From: Chromatiales bacterium
GTDB taxonomy: Bacteria > Pseudomonadota > Gammaproteobacteria > UBA6429 > Thiohalophilaceae
Direction of reading: 5' to 3'
Assembly (NCBI GenBank): GCA_027001895.1
Contig: JALTLP010000151.1
Location: 1-5,162, forward strand
DNA: 5,162 nt
Of this stretch, positions 1 through 5,162 are shown piece by piece. The notes under the pieces are model-generated. The model worked only from the letters and a program-made list of their open reading frames with translations. It had not been told where the DNA came from and ran no database searches. The translations under genes were made by a program, and so were the position numbers. Within the stretch, counting starts at the first letter, position 1, and every line of letters starts with the position of its first letter.

Positions 1-1484
1 TGCTTTCTGATGCACCAGTCGAAATTATTACAAAAAATAAATGCAATGCAGAATGGGCGCTTAAAATACAGCGCGACAGCATTGTTGATGTATTTGATTC
101 GATGGATGACGATTATCTTCGCACCCGCCGGGACGATGTTGACCATGTTGTTAACACCATTATGCAAACCTTACTAAGCGGGCCGATTCACCACAGTGTT
201 CATCATTCACAGGAACAACGTTTAAGTGGGCATATTATTGTTGCAGATGATATATCACCGTCTGAACTGGTACTGATGCAACATCAGGGTATTGCAGCGA
301 TTGTTACCCAGACTGGCGGGCCAACTTCACACACAGCAATTATTGCCCGCAGTCTTAACATTCCTGCCATTGCAGGTATTAATAATATACACAGTATTTT
401 ACATGAGGCTGAAACAATTGTTGTTGATGGCCGTTTTGGTTTAATTCTTACAAATATAGATGATGATTCCCTGTACCATTATCATCGTATTCGTCGTGAA
501 CAGAAAATACAGTTAAAACGTTACAAGGAATTTTCACACCAGCCGAGCTTTACTGAAGATGGTGTTGAAATAAAAATTAAAACCAATATTGAATTACCGG
601 AAGAAATCCCGTTAATGGAAGAAATGGGCAGTAATGGTATTGGCCTGTATCGGACAGAATATCTTTTTATGAATCGCTCAACGGCTCCGAGCGAAGAAGA
701 GCAATTTCAGGCTTATGCCAATGTTCTGTCAAAACTCAATGGTAAATCACTGACAATTCGTACTCTTGACCTTGGTTCTGATAAACAGGTTGACAGTGGC
801 AAGCAACGTTCACACACCATTACCAACCCGGCACTCGGGTTACGCGCAATTCGTTTATGCCTGAATGATTTGTCATTGTTCGTTCCTCAGGTCAGAGCAA
901 TACTTCGGGTTTCGGCAATGGGCCCGGTAAAAATGATGATCCCGATGCTTTCGAGTATTCATGAATTGCAACAGGTAATGCGTATTATAAAAATTACCCG
1001 CACTGAGCTGCAAAACGAAGGTATTGCATTTGATTCGAATATGCCCATTGGTGGAATGATAGAAGTTCCCGCTGCCGCAATTTGTGCTGCAATGTTTGCA
1101 TCTGAACTCGACTTTTTATCAATAGGAACAAATGATCTTATTCAGTATACGCTTGCAATCGACCGTATTGATGACGAAGTCAATTATTTATACGACCCGG
1201 CCAACCCAGCAGTGCTTAACCTGATTTCAACCACCATTGAAGCTGCAAAACAGGCAAAAATTCCGGTAACCATGTGTGGCGAGATGGCCGGTGACCCACG
1301 TTACACAAGATTACTGATTGGCCTTGGGCTGAAAGAATTCAGCATGCACCCAAATTCACAACCACCTATTAAAGAAATAATTCCAGCCTGCAATTGCAAA
1401 AACTTACAAAAGAAAGTCAAACGACTGCTTAAAATAAATAACTACGCCGACTTTACCAATAACCTCGAACAGTTTCTTAACTGA
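1..1484 (+). CDS. ptsI: PTS Enzyme I (phosphoenolpyruvate-protein phosphotransferase), 5'-partial
   Basis: Cytoplasmic Enzyme I takes phosphate from PEP onto a histidine and passes it to HPr, starting the PTS relay. The reading frame is open from base 3 with no start codon, and the residues before the first Met (base 102) already match the family (NAEWAL, then a VFDSMDDDYL-like segment), so the gene enters from the left edge. About 493 residues are visible. By alignment from memory with E. coli EI (575 aa), roughly 79 N-terminal residues are missing, including part of the HPr-binding region. Seen in order: the phospho-histidine motif GGPTSHTAIIAR (His codon 330-332, like E. coli His189), GLYRTEYLFM (PEP-binding Arg296 equivalent), IRTLDLG (Arg332), GGMIEVPAAA (Glu431), the signature FLSIGTNDLIQYTLAIDR, and MCGEMAGD (the Cys502 acid/base). 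All catalytic positions are kept. It carries no GAF domain in the visible part, but the N-terminus is unseen, so a PtsP-type fusion is not fully excluded. Confidence 0.95.
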   Translation, partial: LSDAPVEIITKNKCNAEWALKIQRDSIVDVFDSMDDDYLRTRRDDVDHVVNTIMQTLLSGPIHHSVHHSQEQRLSGHIIVADDISPSELVLMQHQGIAAIVTQTGGPTSHTAIIARSLNIPAIAGINNIHSILHEAETIVVDGRFGLILTNIDDDSLYHYHRIRREQKIQLKRYKEFSHQPSFTEDGVEIKIKTNIELPEEIPLMEEMGSNGIGLYRTEYLFMNRSTAPSEEEQFQAYANVLSKLNGKSLTIRTLDLGSDKQVDSGKQRSHTITNPALGLRAIRLCLNDLSLFVPQVRAILRVSAMGPVKMMIPMLSSIHELQQVMRIIKITRTELQNEGIAFDSNMPIGGMIEVPAAAICAAMFASELDFLSIGTNDLIQYTLAIDRIDDEVNYLYDPANPAVLNLISTTIEAAKQAKIPVTMCGEMAGDPRYTRLLIGLGLKEFSMHPNSQPPIKEIIPACNCKNLQKKVKRLLKINNYADFTNNLEQFLN

Positions 1485-1518
1485 GCAGGCCGCAAAGCTC
1501 AGAATTTCTTTTTATTTT
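1481..1518 (+). terminator. Rho-independent terminator overlapping the ptsI stop codon
   Basis: A perfect 6-bp stem, CTGAGC (1481-1486) with GCTCAG (1497-1502), encloses a 10-nt loop. After two A residues comes a T-rich tract (1505-1518: TTT, C, TTTTT, A, TTTT). The TGA stop of ptsI (1482-1484) lies inside the left arm. The stem is short but GC-containing and the U-tract is strong, so most ptsI transcripts would probably end here and mgtE would need its own promoter or read-through. Confidence 0.6.
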
Positions 1519-1533
1519 ACAGGCCCAGCCTGT
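1519..1533. repeat. Short perfect hairpin in the ptsI-mgtE gap
   Basis: ACAGGC (1519-1524) and GCCTGT (1528-1533) pair perfectly around a CCA loop, immediately after the T-tract of the ptsI terminator. No T-run follows it on either strand, so it is not a second classical terminator. It could protect the 3' end of the ptsI mRNA or simply be chance. Its role is unknown. Confidence 0.4.
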
Positions 1534-1545
1534 TACACTTGCTGA

Positions 1546-1575
1546 TTACCAAACTGGCAGTTTCAGCAATATCAT
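1546..1575 (+). promoter_or_regulatory. Possible mgtE promoter with a palindromic operator-like site in the spacer
   Basis: A candidate -35 TTACCA (1546-1551, 4 of 6 to TTGACA) and -10 TATCAT (1570-1575, 5 of 6 to TATAAT) are 18 nt apart. The 13-bp perfect palindrome AAACTGGCAGTTT (1551-1563) fills most of the spacer, where repressors often bind. A second, outer inverted repeat, TTGCTGA (1539-1545) with TCAGCAA (1563-1569), brackets it. The predicted transcription start near 1582 would leave a leader of only about 12 nt. The boxes are weak and were found by eye; the inverted repeats are certain, their function is inferred. Confidence 0.35.
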
Positions 1576-1593
1576 GAAGATAGTGGTCTAAGC

Positions 1594-2946
1594 ATGGCAA
1601 ACACAAACCTAGAACAACAGGATATTCTTCACACTATCGCAGAATGTATCGAAAATGATGACTGTCATAAAATTGATACGCTTCTTAAAGACCTTCACCC
1701 GGCAGAAATTGCCCATATACTCGAAACGCTTTCTGTCAAAGAACGTGAGTTACTATGGGAACGCATCCCTGCGGATTACGAAGGTGAGGTTCTGATAAAC
1801 CTCAGCGAGTCTGTACGTAGCCACTTTATAAAAACAATGGAACCCTCGGCGCTGCTTGCTGCAACCGAGTCGCTCGAAACCGATGACCTGGCCGACATCC
1901 TGTCTGAAATTCCACAGGCGGTCAGCCAGGAACTGCTGCTTAGTATGGAACAGCAGGATCGTGAGCGATTAAAGTCCGTCCTGTCCTATGCAGAAGATAC
2001 TGCTGGCGGGATAATGGATTTAAACACCATTATCGTCCGTGCCGATACCAGCCTCGAAGTTGTGTCACGTTATTTACGCTTTAAAGGTGAATTACCGGAA
2101 GGAACAGATACTTTATATGTTGTCGACAGGGACAACCACTATCTTGGCCTGCTGCCCTTAACAACCCTGTTAACCAGCGACCCTAACCTGCTGGTTGCCG
2201 ATACCATGGAGTCCGGTGTTGAGGCAATAAAAGCCGAAACCCCGGTACGTGAAGTTGTAAATATATTTGAACATCGTGACCTTATTACCGCACCGGTTAT
2301 CGATGAAAATGATAAATTACTCGGCCGCATAACCATTGACGATGTTGTTGATGAAATTCGTGACGAAGCCGAACATTCGGTAATGAGTATGGCCGGCCTG
2401 AATGAAGAAGATGATATGTTCGCATCGCCCCTGGTCAGTGCCCGACGTCGTGCTGTCTGGCTAGGCGTTAACCTGTTAACCGCCATTATTGCTTCACTGG
2501 TTATCGGCCAGTTTGAACAAACCATCGAAAAACTGGTGGCATTGGCAATTCTAATGCCGATTGTTGCCAGTATGGGCGGCATTGCTGGCAGTCAGACTTT
2601 AACCCTGGTAATACGTGGTATGGCACTTGGCCGTATCGGTAAAACCAACGAACTTAAATTACTAAAAAAAGAAATATGGGTGGGTCTTTTAAACGGGATT
2701 ATCTGGGCTATTATTATCGCTGGAATTGCCGGTTTCTGGTTTGACAGTGCTCAGTTAAGCTACATTATCGGTGCAGCAATTATTATTAACCTGTTTGCAG
2801 CCGCACTTGCCGGTGCGGGCATTCCAATAATACTGGATCGTATCAATATAGATCCGGCCCTGGCCGGCACGGTTATCCTGACAACCGTAACCGATGTTGT
2901 CGGTTTCCTGGCTTTTCTTGGGCTCGCGACAATGCTGCTTTTATAA
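1594..2946 (+). CDS. mgtE: Magnesium transporter MgtE
   Basis: Inner-membrane Mg2+ channel gated by cytosolic Mg2+. The 450-aa length equals that of the Thermus thermophilus prototype. An acidic helical N-domain (about 1-138, with the family motif LHPAEIAHIL at 34-43) leads into EDTAGGIM (134-141), then two CBS domains (about 142-200 and 203-260; the second includes APVIDENDKLLGRITIDDVVDEI), a connecting helix rich in Asp/Glu, and a C-terminal membrane domain from about 286 with five hydrophobic segments (roughly 287-306, 313-336, 361-382, 390-412, 425-449). Pore-region landmarks are MPIVASMGGIAGSQ (321-334), IRGMALG (340-346) and TTVTDVVGF (430-438); Asp434 matches the pore Mg2+-binding aspartate of the family. 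The start is the first in-frame ATG, but no strong Shine-Dalgarno precedes it. It follows ptsI after 109 nt, with a terminator between, and runs into yjgA with a 9-nt gap. Confidence 0.96.
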   Translation: MANTNLEQQDILHTIAECIENDDCHKIDTLLKDLHPAEIAHILETLSVKERELLWERIPADYEGEVLINLSESVRSHFIKTMEPSALLAATESLETDDLADILSEIPQAVSQELLLSMEQQDRERLKSVLSYAEDTAGGIMDLNTIIVRADTSLEVVSRYLRFKGELPEGTDTLYVVDRDNHYLGLLPLTTLLTSDPNLLVADTMESGVEAIKAETPVREVVNIFEHRDLITAPVIDENDKLLGRITIDDVVDEIRDEAEHSVMSMAGLNEEDDMFASPLVSARRRAVWLGVNLLTAIIASLVIGQFEQTIEKLVALAILMPIVASMGGIAGSQTLTLVIRGMALGRIGKTNELKLLKKEIWVGLLNGIIWAIIIAGIAGFWFDSAQLSYIIGAAIIINLFAAALAGAGIPIILDRINIDPALAGTVILTTVTDVVGFLAFLGLATMLLL

Positions 2947-2955
2947 AGAGATAAT

Positions 2956-3471
2956 ATGACTAACAAGCCAGATGATACAGATGACATAGAATATGTCAGC
3001 AAATCACAGTTAAAACGTGAAGCTCACGCCTTAACCGACCTGGGAAGCAAGCTGCTGGAACTGTCCGTTGAGCAACTTAACAGGTTTGACCTGCCAAACG
3101 ATATTCTCGAAGCTTTGAAAGTTGCCAAAAATATAAAAAAACACGGTGCGCTTAAAAGGCAAAAGCTGTATATCGGCAAGTTATTGCGTAGTATCGATGC
3201 AAAGCCCATCGAAGCACAATATGAAATGCTGCAAAGCCCGCATAAGGAAGATGTCAAACACTTTCATGATGTAGAAAACTGGCGTGACAATATCATTGCC
3301 AACCCAAAAAAGATAAACGAATTTTTAAGCCAGTATCCACAGGCACAACGACAGTCACTTATAAAAATGCAGAAAGACGCAGTGAATACCAACCCACAAA
3401 TTTCTACACGAGCAAAGCGTAAGTTGTTTTCTTATATAAAGGATTTTGTTTTTAATAATCCTGATATATAG
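2956..3471 (+). CDS. yjgA: Ribosome biogenesis factor YjgA/DarP (DUF615)
   Basis: This 171-aa, highly charged, helical protein belongs to the DUF615 family. The E. coli member YjgA (DarP) binds late 50S assembly intermediates and helps active-site maturation. Family landmarks are an acidic N-terminus (DDTDDIEYVSKSQLKREA, close to the usual WVSKSEIKR segment), a middle block with KNIKKHGALKRQKLYIGKLLRSIDAKPI (comparable to the IGKMLRQRDVEPI region of E. coli), a FHDVENWRDNII helix (compare FHKLENLRDRLI), and a C-terminal FSYIKDFV segment. The length is normal and there is no signal peptide or membrane segment, so it is cytoplasmic. The ATG lies 9 nt after the mgtE stop with AGAG (2947-2950) at 5-nt spacing, so translation in the mgtE transcript is expected. 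It is convergent with the nitrilase gene. Assignment to the family is firm; the precise role is carried over from E. coli. Confidence 0.93.
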   Translation: MTNKPDDTDDIEYVSKSQLKREAHALTDLGSKLLELSVEQLNRFDLPNDILEALKVAKNIKKHGALKRQKLYIGKLLRSIDAKPIEAQYEMLQSPHKEDVKHFHDVENWRDNIIANPKKINEFLSQYPQAQRQSLIKMQKDAVNTNPQISTRAKRKLFSYIKDFVFNNPDI

Positions 3472-3478
3472 TGCTTTT
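3433..3478 (+). terminator. Weak terminator-like hairpin at the 3' end of yjgA
   Basis: AGGATT (3440-3445) pairs with AATCCT (3457-3462), extended by TATAT (3433-3437) with ATATA (3464-3468) across a small internal loop (AA against G). The loop is 11 nt. The structure covers the last codons and reaches the yjgA stop (3469-3471). Only four T residues follow (3475-3478), after a short gap, and the stem is AT-rich, so termination would be weak. Confidence 0.3.
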
Positions 3479-3700
3479 GACTTAATATCTTTTTCACCTA
3501 TCCAATAGGGCGAGGTATTTCCCCGGATTACACTGCGTTTTATCAAGGCTATTTAATATATGTTTCGCCTCGCGCTAACGCGCTGTAGGCGAGTGCGTCC
3601 TGCACACGCCCTTCGGTATCACTTGCGCTTTAACATTGACAACGTCATGGCGACTAAAAGGGGAGGTTCCCATTGTAGAGTCTTTACCGTCTAATATGAA
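3472..3700. other. Convergent intergenic region with palindromic, repeat-like sequence
   Basis: No gene is supported in this 229-nt gap. It holds several inverted repeats. CCTAT/ATAGG with a 3-nt loop lies at 3497-3509. A larger hairpin at 3566-3591 pairs CGCCTCGCG with CGCG plus AGGCG, leaving a CTAA loop and a 4-nt bulge on one side. GTGC/GCAC follows at 3593-3605. In addition GCGAGG (3510-3515) is complementary to CCTCGC (3568-3573). The stretch 3521-3552 (CCCCGGATTACACTGCG, then ATCAAGGCTA) resembles, from memory, a decayed form of an imperfect palindrome common between gammaproteobacterial genes, of the type CCCGGATTACGCTGCG. The 3566-3612 part is locally GC-rich compared with its surroundings. 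These points suggest relics of dispersed intergenic repeats; no transposase is present. Confidence 0.45.
3656..3671 (-). terminator. Possible short terminator downstream of the nitrilase gene
   Basis: Read on the minus strand, GGGA (3671-3668) and TCCC (3664-3661) pair around an ACC loop and are followed by C and TTTT (3660-3656), about 30 nt after the nitrilase stop. Four base pairs is short for an intrinsic terminator, but the GC content and T-run are in the right order for the minus-strand transcript. Confidence 0.27.
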
Positions 3701-4528
3701 TCAAGACGATTTGCGGTAACAATTCAATTTACGATGCTCCAGAACCGGAAATTGCTTGCGAGTCAAGCGGGTTTTTTCCTGATCCAGATCGGCAATAACA
3801 AAACCGGAACCCCGTTGCAGCCGGTCTTTCACCTCACCCCACGGATCCACAATCATACTGTCACCATAGGTTTCGCGCCCATTTGCATGGTAGCCCCCCT
3901 GCGCAGAAGCAACCACATAACTCAGGTTTTCTATCGCCCGGGCACGTACCAGCGACTCCCAGTGAGCCTTACCGGTTAACGCTGTAAATGCAGCGGGCAG
4001 AACAATAAGATCGACCCCTTTATCCGCCATACGACGAAACATTTCGGGGAAACGTAAATCGTAACAAACAGCAATGCCCATGCAACCAAACGGTGTCCGG
4101 GTAACCACAATTTCATTACCTGCTTCAATAACATCTGACTCTGAATAATGTTCTCCGTCATCGAGATCAACATCAAATAAATGAACCTTGTCATAACGTG
4201 TTACCACTTCCCCTTCCGGGTTAAATAACAGACAGGCAGCACGCACCTTTTTTTCATCTTCAGTTGCAATCGGAATAGTACCAGCAACAATCCATAGCCG
4301 GTGCTTATTGCACATCTGTTTTATAAAATTCTGAATGGGTCCGTCACCGATGTTTTCTTTAACAGCCAGGATATCCTTTTGCTGCATACCCATGATAGCG
4401 AAAAACTCTGGTAGCACAACAAGTTCGGCTCCCGCGTCTGCGGCATAACTTATCCAACGACCGGCTTCGTTAAGATTAGCCGAAACATTCGGACCAGATG
4501 CCATTTGTACTGCAGCGATACGTTTCAT
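3701..4528 (-). CDS. Carbon-nitrogen hydrolase, Nit/YbeM-type (probable deaminated-glutathione amidase)
   Basis: A complete 275-aa member of the nitrilase superfamily, cytoplasmic, hydrolysing an amide C-N bond. The catalytic triad is visible: Glu41 in VVLPEFF, Lys114 in RYDKVHLFDVD, and Cys155 in GIAVCYDLRFPE. Other family marks are the N-terminal RIAAVQMASG, GDGPIQNF (61-68), AHWESLVRARAIEN (188-201), and the C-terminal FPVLEHRKL. The Cys-Tyr-Asp-Leu-Arg-Phe context and overall pattern fit the Nit1/YbeM branch, whose known role is metabolite repair by removing deaminated glutathione; this substrate is inferred, not shown. The ATG at 4528 directly precedes the conserved first strand and has a weak GAG about 8 nt upstream. 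It lies 19 nt after the small secreted-protein gene, so it is the last visible gene of the minus-strand operon. In many gammaproteobacteria tldD follows this gene, but here it does not. Confidence 0.93.
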   Translation of the reverse strand: MKRIAAVQMASGPNVSANLNEAGRWISYAADAGAELVVLPEFFAIMGMQQKDILAVKENIGDGPIQNFIKQMCNKHRLWIVAGTIPIATEDEKKVRAACLLFNPEGEVVTRYDKVHLFDVDLDDGEHYSESDVIEAGNEIVVTRTPFGCMGIAVCYDLRFPEMFRRMADKGVDLIVLPAAFTALTGKAHWESLVRARAIENLSYVVASAQGGYHANGRETYGDSMIVDPWGEVKDRLQRGSGFVIADLDQEKTRLTRKQFPVLEHRKLNCYRKSS

Positions 4529-4547
4529 ATAGTTTTCTCAGAATAAT

Positions 4548-4937
4548 TTAATGATTGCTGTCTTTATCTATCATTAATTCAAGCTCGTCAGGTTTTAAAC
4601 CTGCAGCCTGGATTTTAATTCGTGACGAAGACAGGCCCAGCGAAACAAGCCAGCCTTTCAGTTCCGATGCCCATAGCATACCAACTTCTCCTCCTGGATA
4701 ACGCAAAACAAGTTTTTTATTATGCTGACTTGCTAATGCTTTCATCGTAGCCGAAATTGCCGGCATATTTAAAACTGTCATGGCATCACGAGGAACCGAC
4801 CATTGTTGCAGGGACAGTGTATGTACCTCTGCTTTTATGTCATCCTGTTCAGCAGACAAAACAGTCGATAAATAAAAGAAAAAGACCAGGATATAAAATA
4901 GCTTATAATAATTTAAAGAACGCTTATGATTCATCAT
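4548..4937 (-). CDS. Small secreted protein of unknown function, degenerate OmpA-like appearance
   Basis: I do not recognise a named family. From the ATG at 4937 the product is 129 aa. Residues 1-29 form a clear Sec signal peptide: basic start (NHKR), hydrophobic core LFYILVFFFYLSTVL, and a likely cut after LSA. There is no lipobox cysteine, so a soluble periplasmic protein is expected. The mature part has a segment near 62-121 (ATMKALASQHNKKLVLRYPG, then LWASELKGWLVSLGL, then SSRIKIQAAG) whose helix-strand-helix-strand order resembles the C-terminal half of OmpA-like domains, but the usual peptidoglycan-binding Asp and Arg are not evident. This resemblance is inferred by eye. The start codon overlaps the 3' end of the yhdP-like gene by 14 nt, indicating translational coupling; upstream ATGs at 4991 and 4946 would overlap more, lack a well-spaced ribosome site, and lengthen the n-region before the signal peptide. 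Confidence 0.8.
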   Translation of the reverse strand: MMNHKRSLNYYKLFYILVFFFYLSTVLSAEQDDIKAEVHTLSLQQWSVPRDAMTVLNMPAISATMKALASQHNKKLVLRYPGGEVGMLWASELKGWLVSLGLSSSRIKIQAAGLKPDELELMIDKDSNH

Positions 4938-5162
4938 CTGTTTCATCCTGTACATCACTGGTTTTTTCTGCCGGGTCTTCATTCTTGTCAATACGTTCTA
5001 CCACCGGTTTATCCCACGTGCCGGTTAAATGATAAATACGTTTTGACGATTCATCAATGCCCGAACCAAACAGGTTCTTAAAAAAGTAAATCACTGCGCC
5101 TACCTGTGGACCAAAGACAAAACCACTGGTTAATGGCAAGGTGCCGCTTACATTGGGAACCA
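4924..5162 (-). CDS. yhdP: YhdP family protein (AsmA-like, TIGR02099), C-terminal fragment
   Basis: Only the last 78 residues are in the window; the frame is open to the right edge (VPNVSGTLPLTSGF at the start), so the gene continues beyond it. YhdP proteins are very large inner-membrane-anchored AsmA-like proteins that bridge the periplasm; in E. coli YhdP, TamB and YdbH together support phospholipid transport to the outer membrane. The family is indicated by the end pattern of the C-terminal domain: VPNVSGTLPLTSGFVFGP, a glycine/hydrophobic stretch (GAVIYFFKNLFGSGIDESS), then YHLTGTWDKPVVERID, which matches the usual YTVTGPWDDPxIxRL ending. After this comes an acidic tail of about 20 residues (ending DETDDES) that is probably disordered. 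Its stop overlaps the start of the next gene, so it heads the visible operon. The TTG at 5139 is an internal Leu codon, not a start. Confidence 0.85.
   Translation of the reverse strand, partial: VPNVSGTLPLTSGFVFGPQVGAVIYFFKNLFGSGIDESSKRIYHLTGTWDKPVVERIDKNEDPAEKTSDVQDETDDES
4946..4949 (-). promoter_or_regulatory. Shine-Dalgarno site that fixes the start of the small secreted protein
   Basis: On the minus strand AGGA (4949-4946) lies 8 nt before the ATG at 4937 and 11 nt before the adjacent ATG at 4934. This favours 4937 and argues against the ATG at 4946, which overlaps the site itself. The site lies inside the end of the yhdP-like reading frame. Confidence 0.5.

Noticed and set aside
1485..1593. 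Mg2+ riboswitch ahead of mgtE
   Set aside because: The gap is only 109 nt, shorter than a typical M-box with its expression platform, and no conserved M-box elements are visible.
2139..2582. 147-codon open frame on the minus strand inside mgtE
   Set aside because: It lies fully antisense to strongly conserved mgtE, its protein is Ser/Arg-rich with no family features, and it has no neighbours in its orientation.
2760..3257. Two minus-strand open frames under the mgtE end and yjgA (2760-3002, 3024-3257)
   Set aside because: Both are antisense shadows of well-supported genes and show no recognisable domain.
3355..3546. 63-codon minus-strand frame overlapping the yjgA 3' end
   Set aside because: No homology recognised; it overlaps yjgA and the repeat-like gap and its composition follows AT-rich noncoding DNA.
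3566..3605. Integron attC site or small RNA in the GC-rich hairpin region
   Set aside because: The core-site consensus for attC is not present on both sides, there is no integrase or cassette, and no promoter-terminator pair frames a small RNA.
3575..3700. Frame that stays open for 41 codons after the nitrilase TGA stop (possible read-through or lost C-terminal extension)
   Set aside because: The nitrilase already ends at the usual place for its family; 41 open codons are expected by chance fairly often and the translation resembles nothing known to me.
3734..3979. Plus-strand 81-codon frame and minus-strand alternative frame (3976-4194) inside the nitrilase gene
   Set aside because: They lie in other frames of a gene with an intact catalytic triad.
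4757..5032. 91-codon plus-strand frame across the small secreted gene and yhdP end
   Set aside because: Antisense to two supported genes, with no domain or ribosome site of note.

Overview
This window looks like an ordinary chromosomal housekeeping segment of a moderately AT-rich gammaproteobacterium. The assignment rests on the gene set and its pairing: a PTS Enzyme I, an MgtE magnesium channel and a YjgA/DarP ribosome factor on the plus strand, facing a YhdP - small secreted protein - nitrilase-family set on the minus strand. YhdP and YjgA/DarP are typical of Gammaproteobacteria and close relatives. I cannot name a genus.

Plus strand, left part. The window opens inside ptsI; about 80 N-terminal residues lie off the left edge. 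The ptsI stop codon is embedded in a convincing Rho-independent terminator (1481-1518). A 109-nt gap follows, carrying a short perfect hairpin (1519-1533) and a 13-bp perfect palindrome (1551-1563). The palindrome falls in the spacer of a possible mgtE promoter. mgtE (1594-2946) is full length, and yjgA/darP (2956-3471) starts 9 nt after it, so these two are almost certainly co-transcribed.

Middle. The 229-nt gap between the convergent yjgA and nitrilase genes (3472-3700) has no gene I can support. It is rich in imperfect inverted repeats and looks like decayed dispersed-repeat sequence. It may also hold weak terminators for both sides.

Minus strand, right part, read right to left. The window contains the C-terminal 78 residues of a YhdP/AsmA-like envelope protein. 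It overlaps by about 14 nt a small gene for a secreted protein of unknown function with a degenerate OmpA-like look. After 19 nt comes a complete Nit/YbeM-type carbon-nitrogen hydrolase with an intact Glu-Lys-Cys triad. The spacing implies one operon whose promoter lies beyond the right edge.

The genes span PTS phosphorelay, Mg2+ homeostasis, 50S assembly, envelope lipid homeostasis and metabolite repair. I found no defence system, CRISPR array, mobile-element gene or tRNA/rRNA. The items most worth a second look are the small secreted protein, the palindrome ahead of mgtE, and the missing tldD/pmbA genes that often sit in this neighbourhood.
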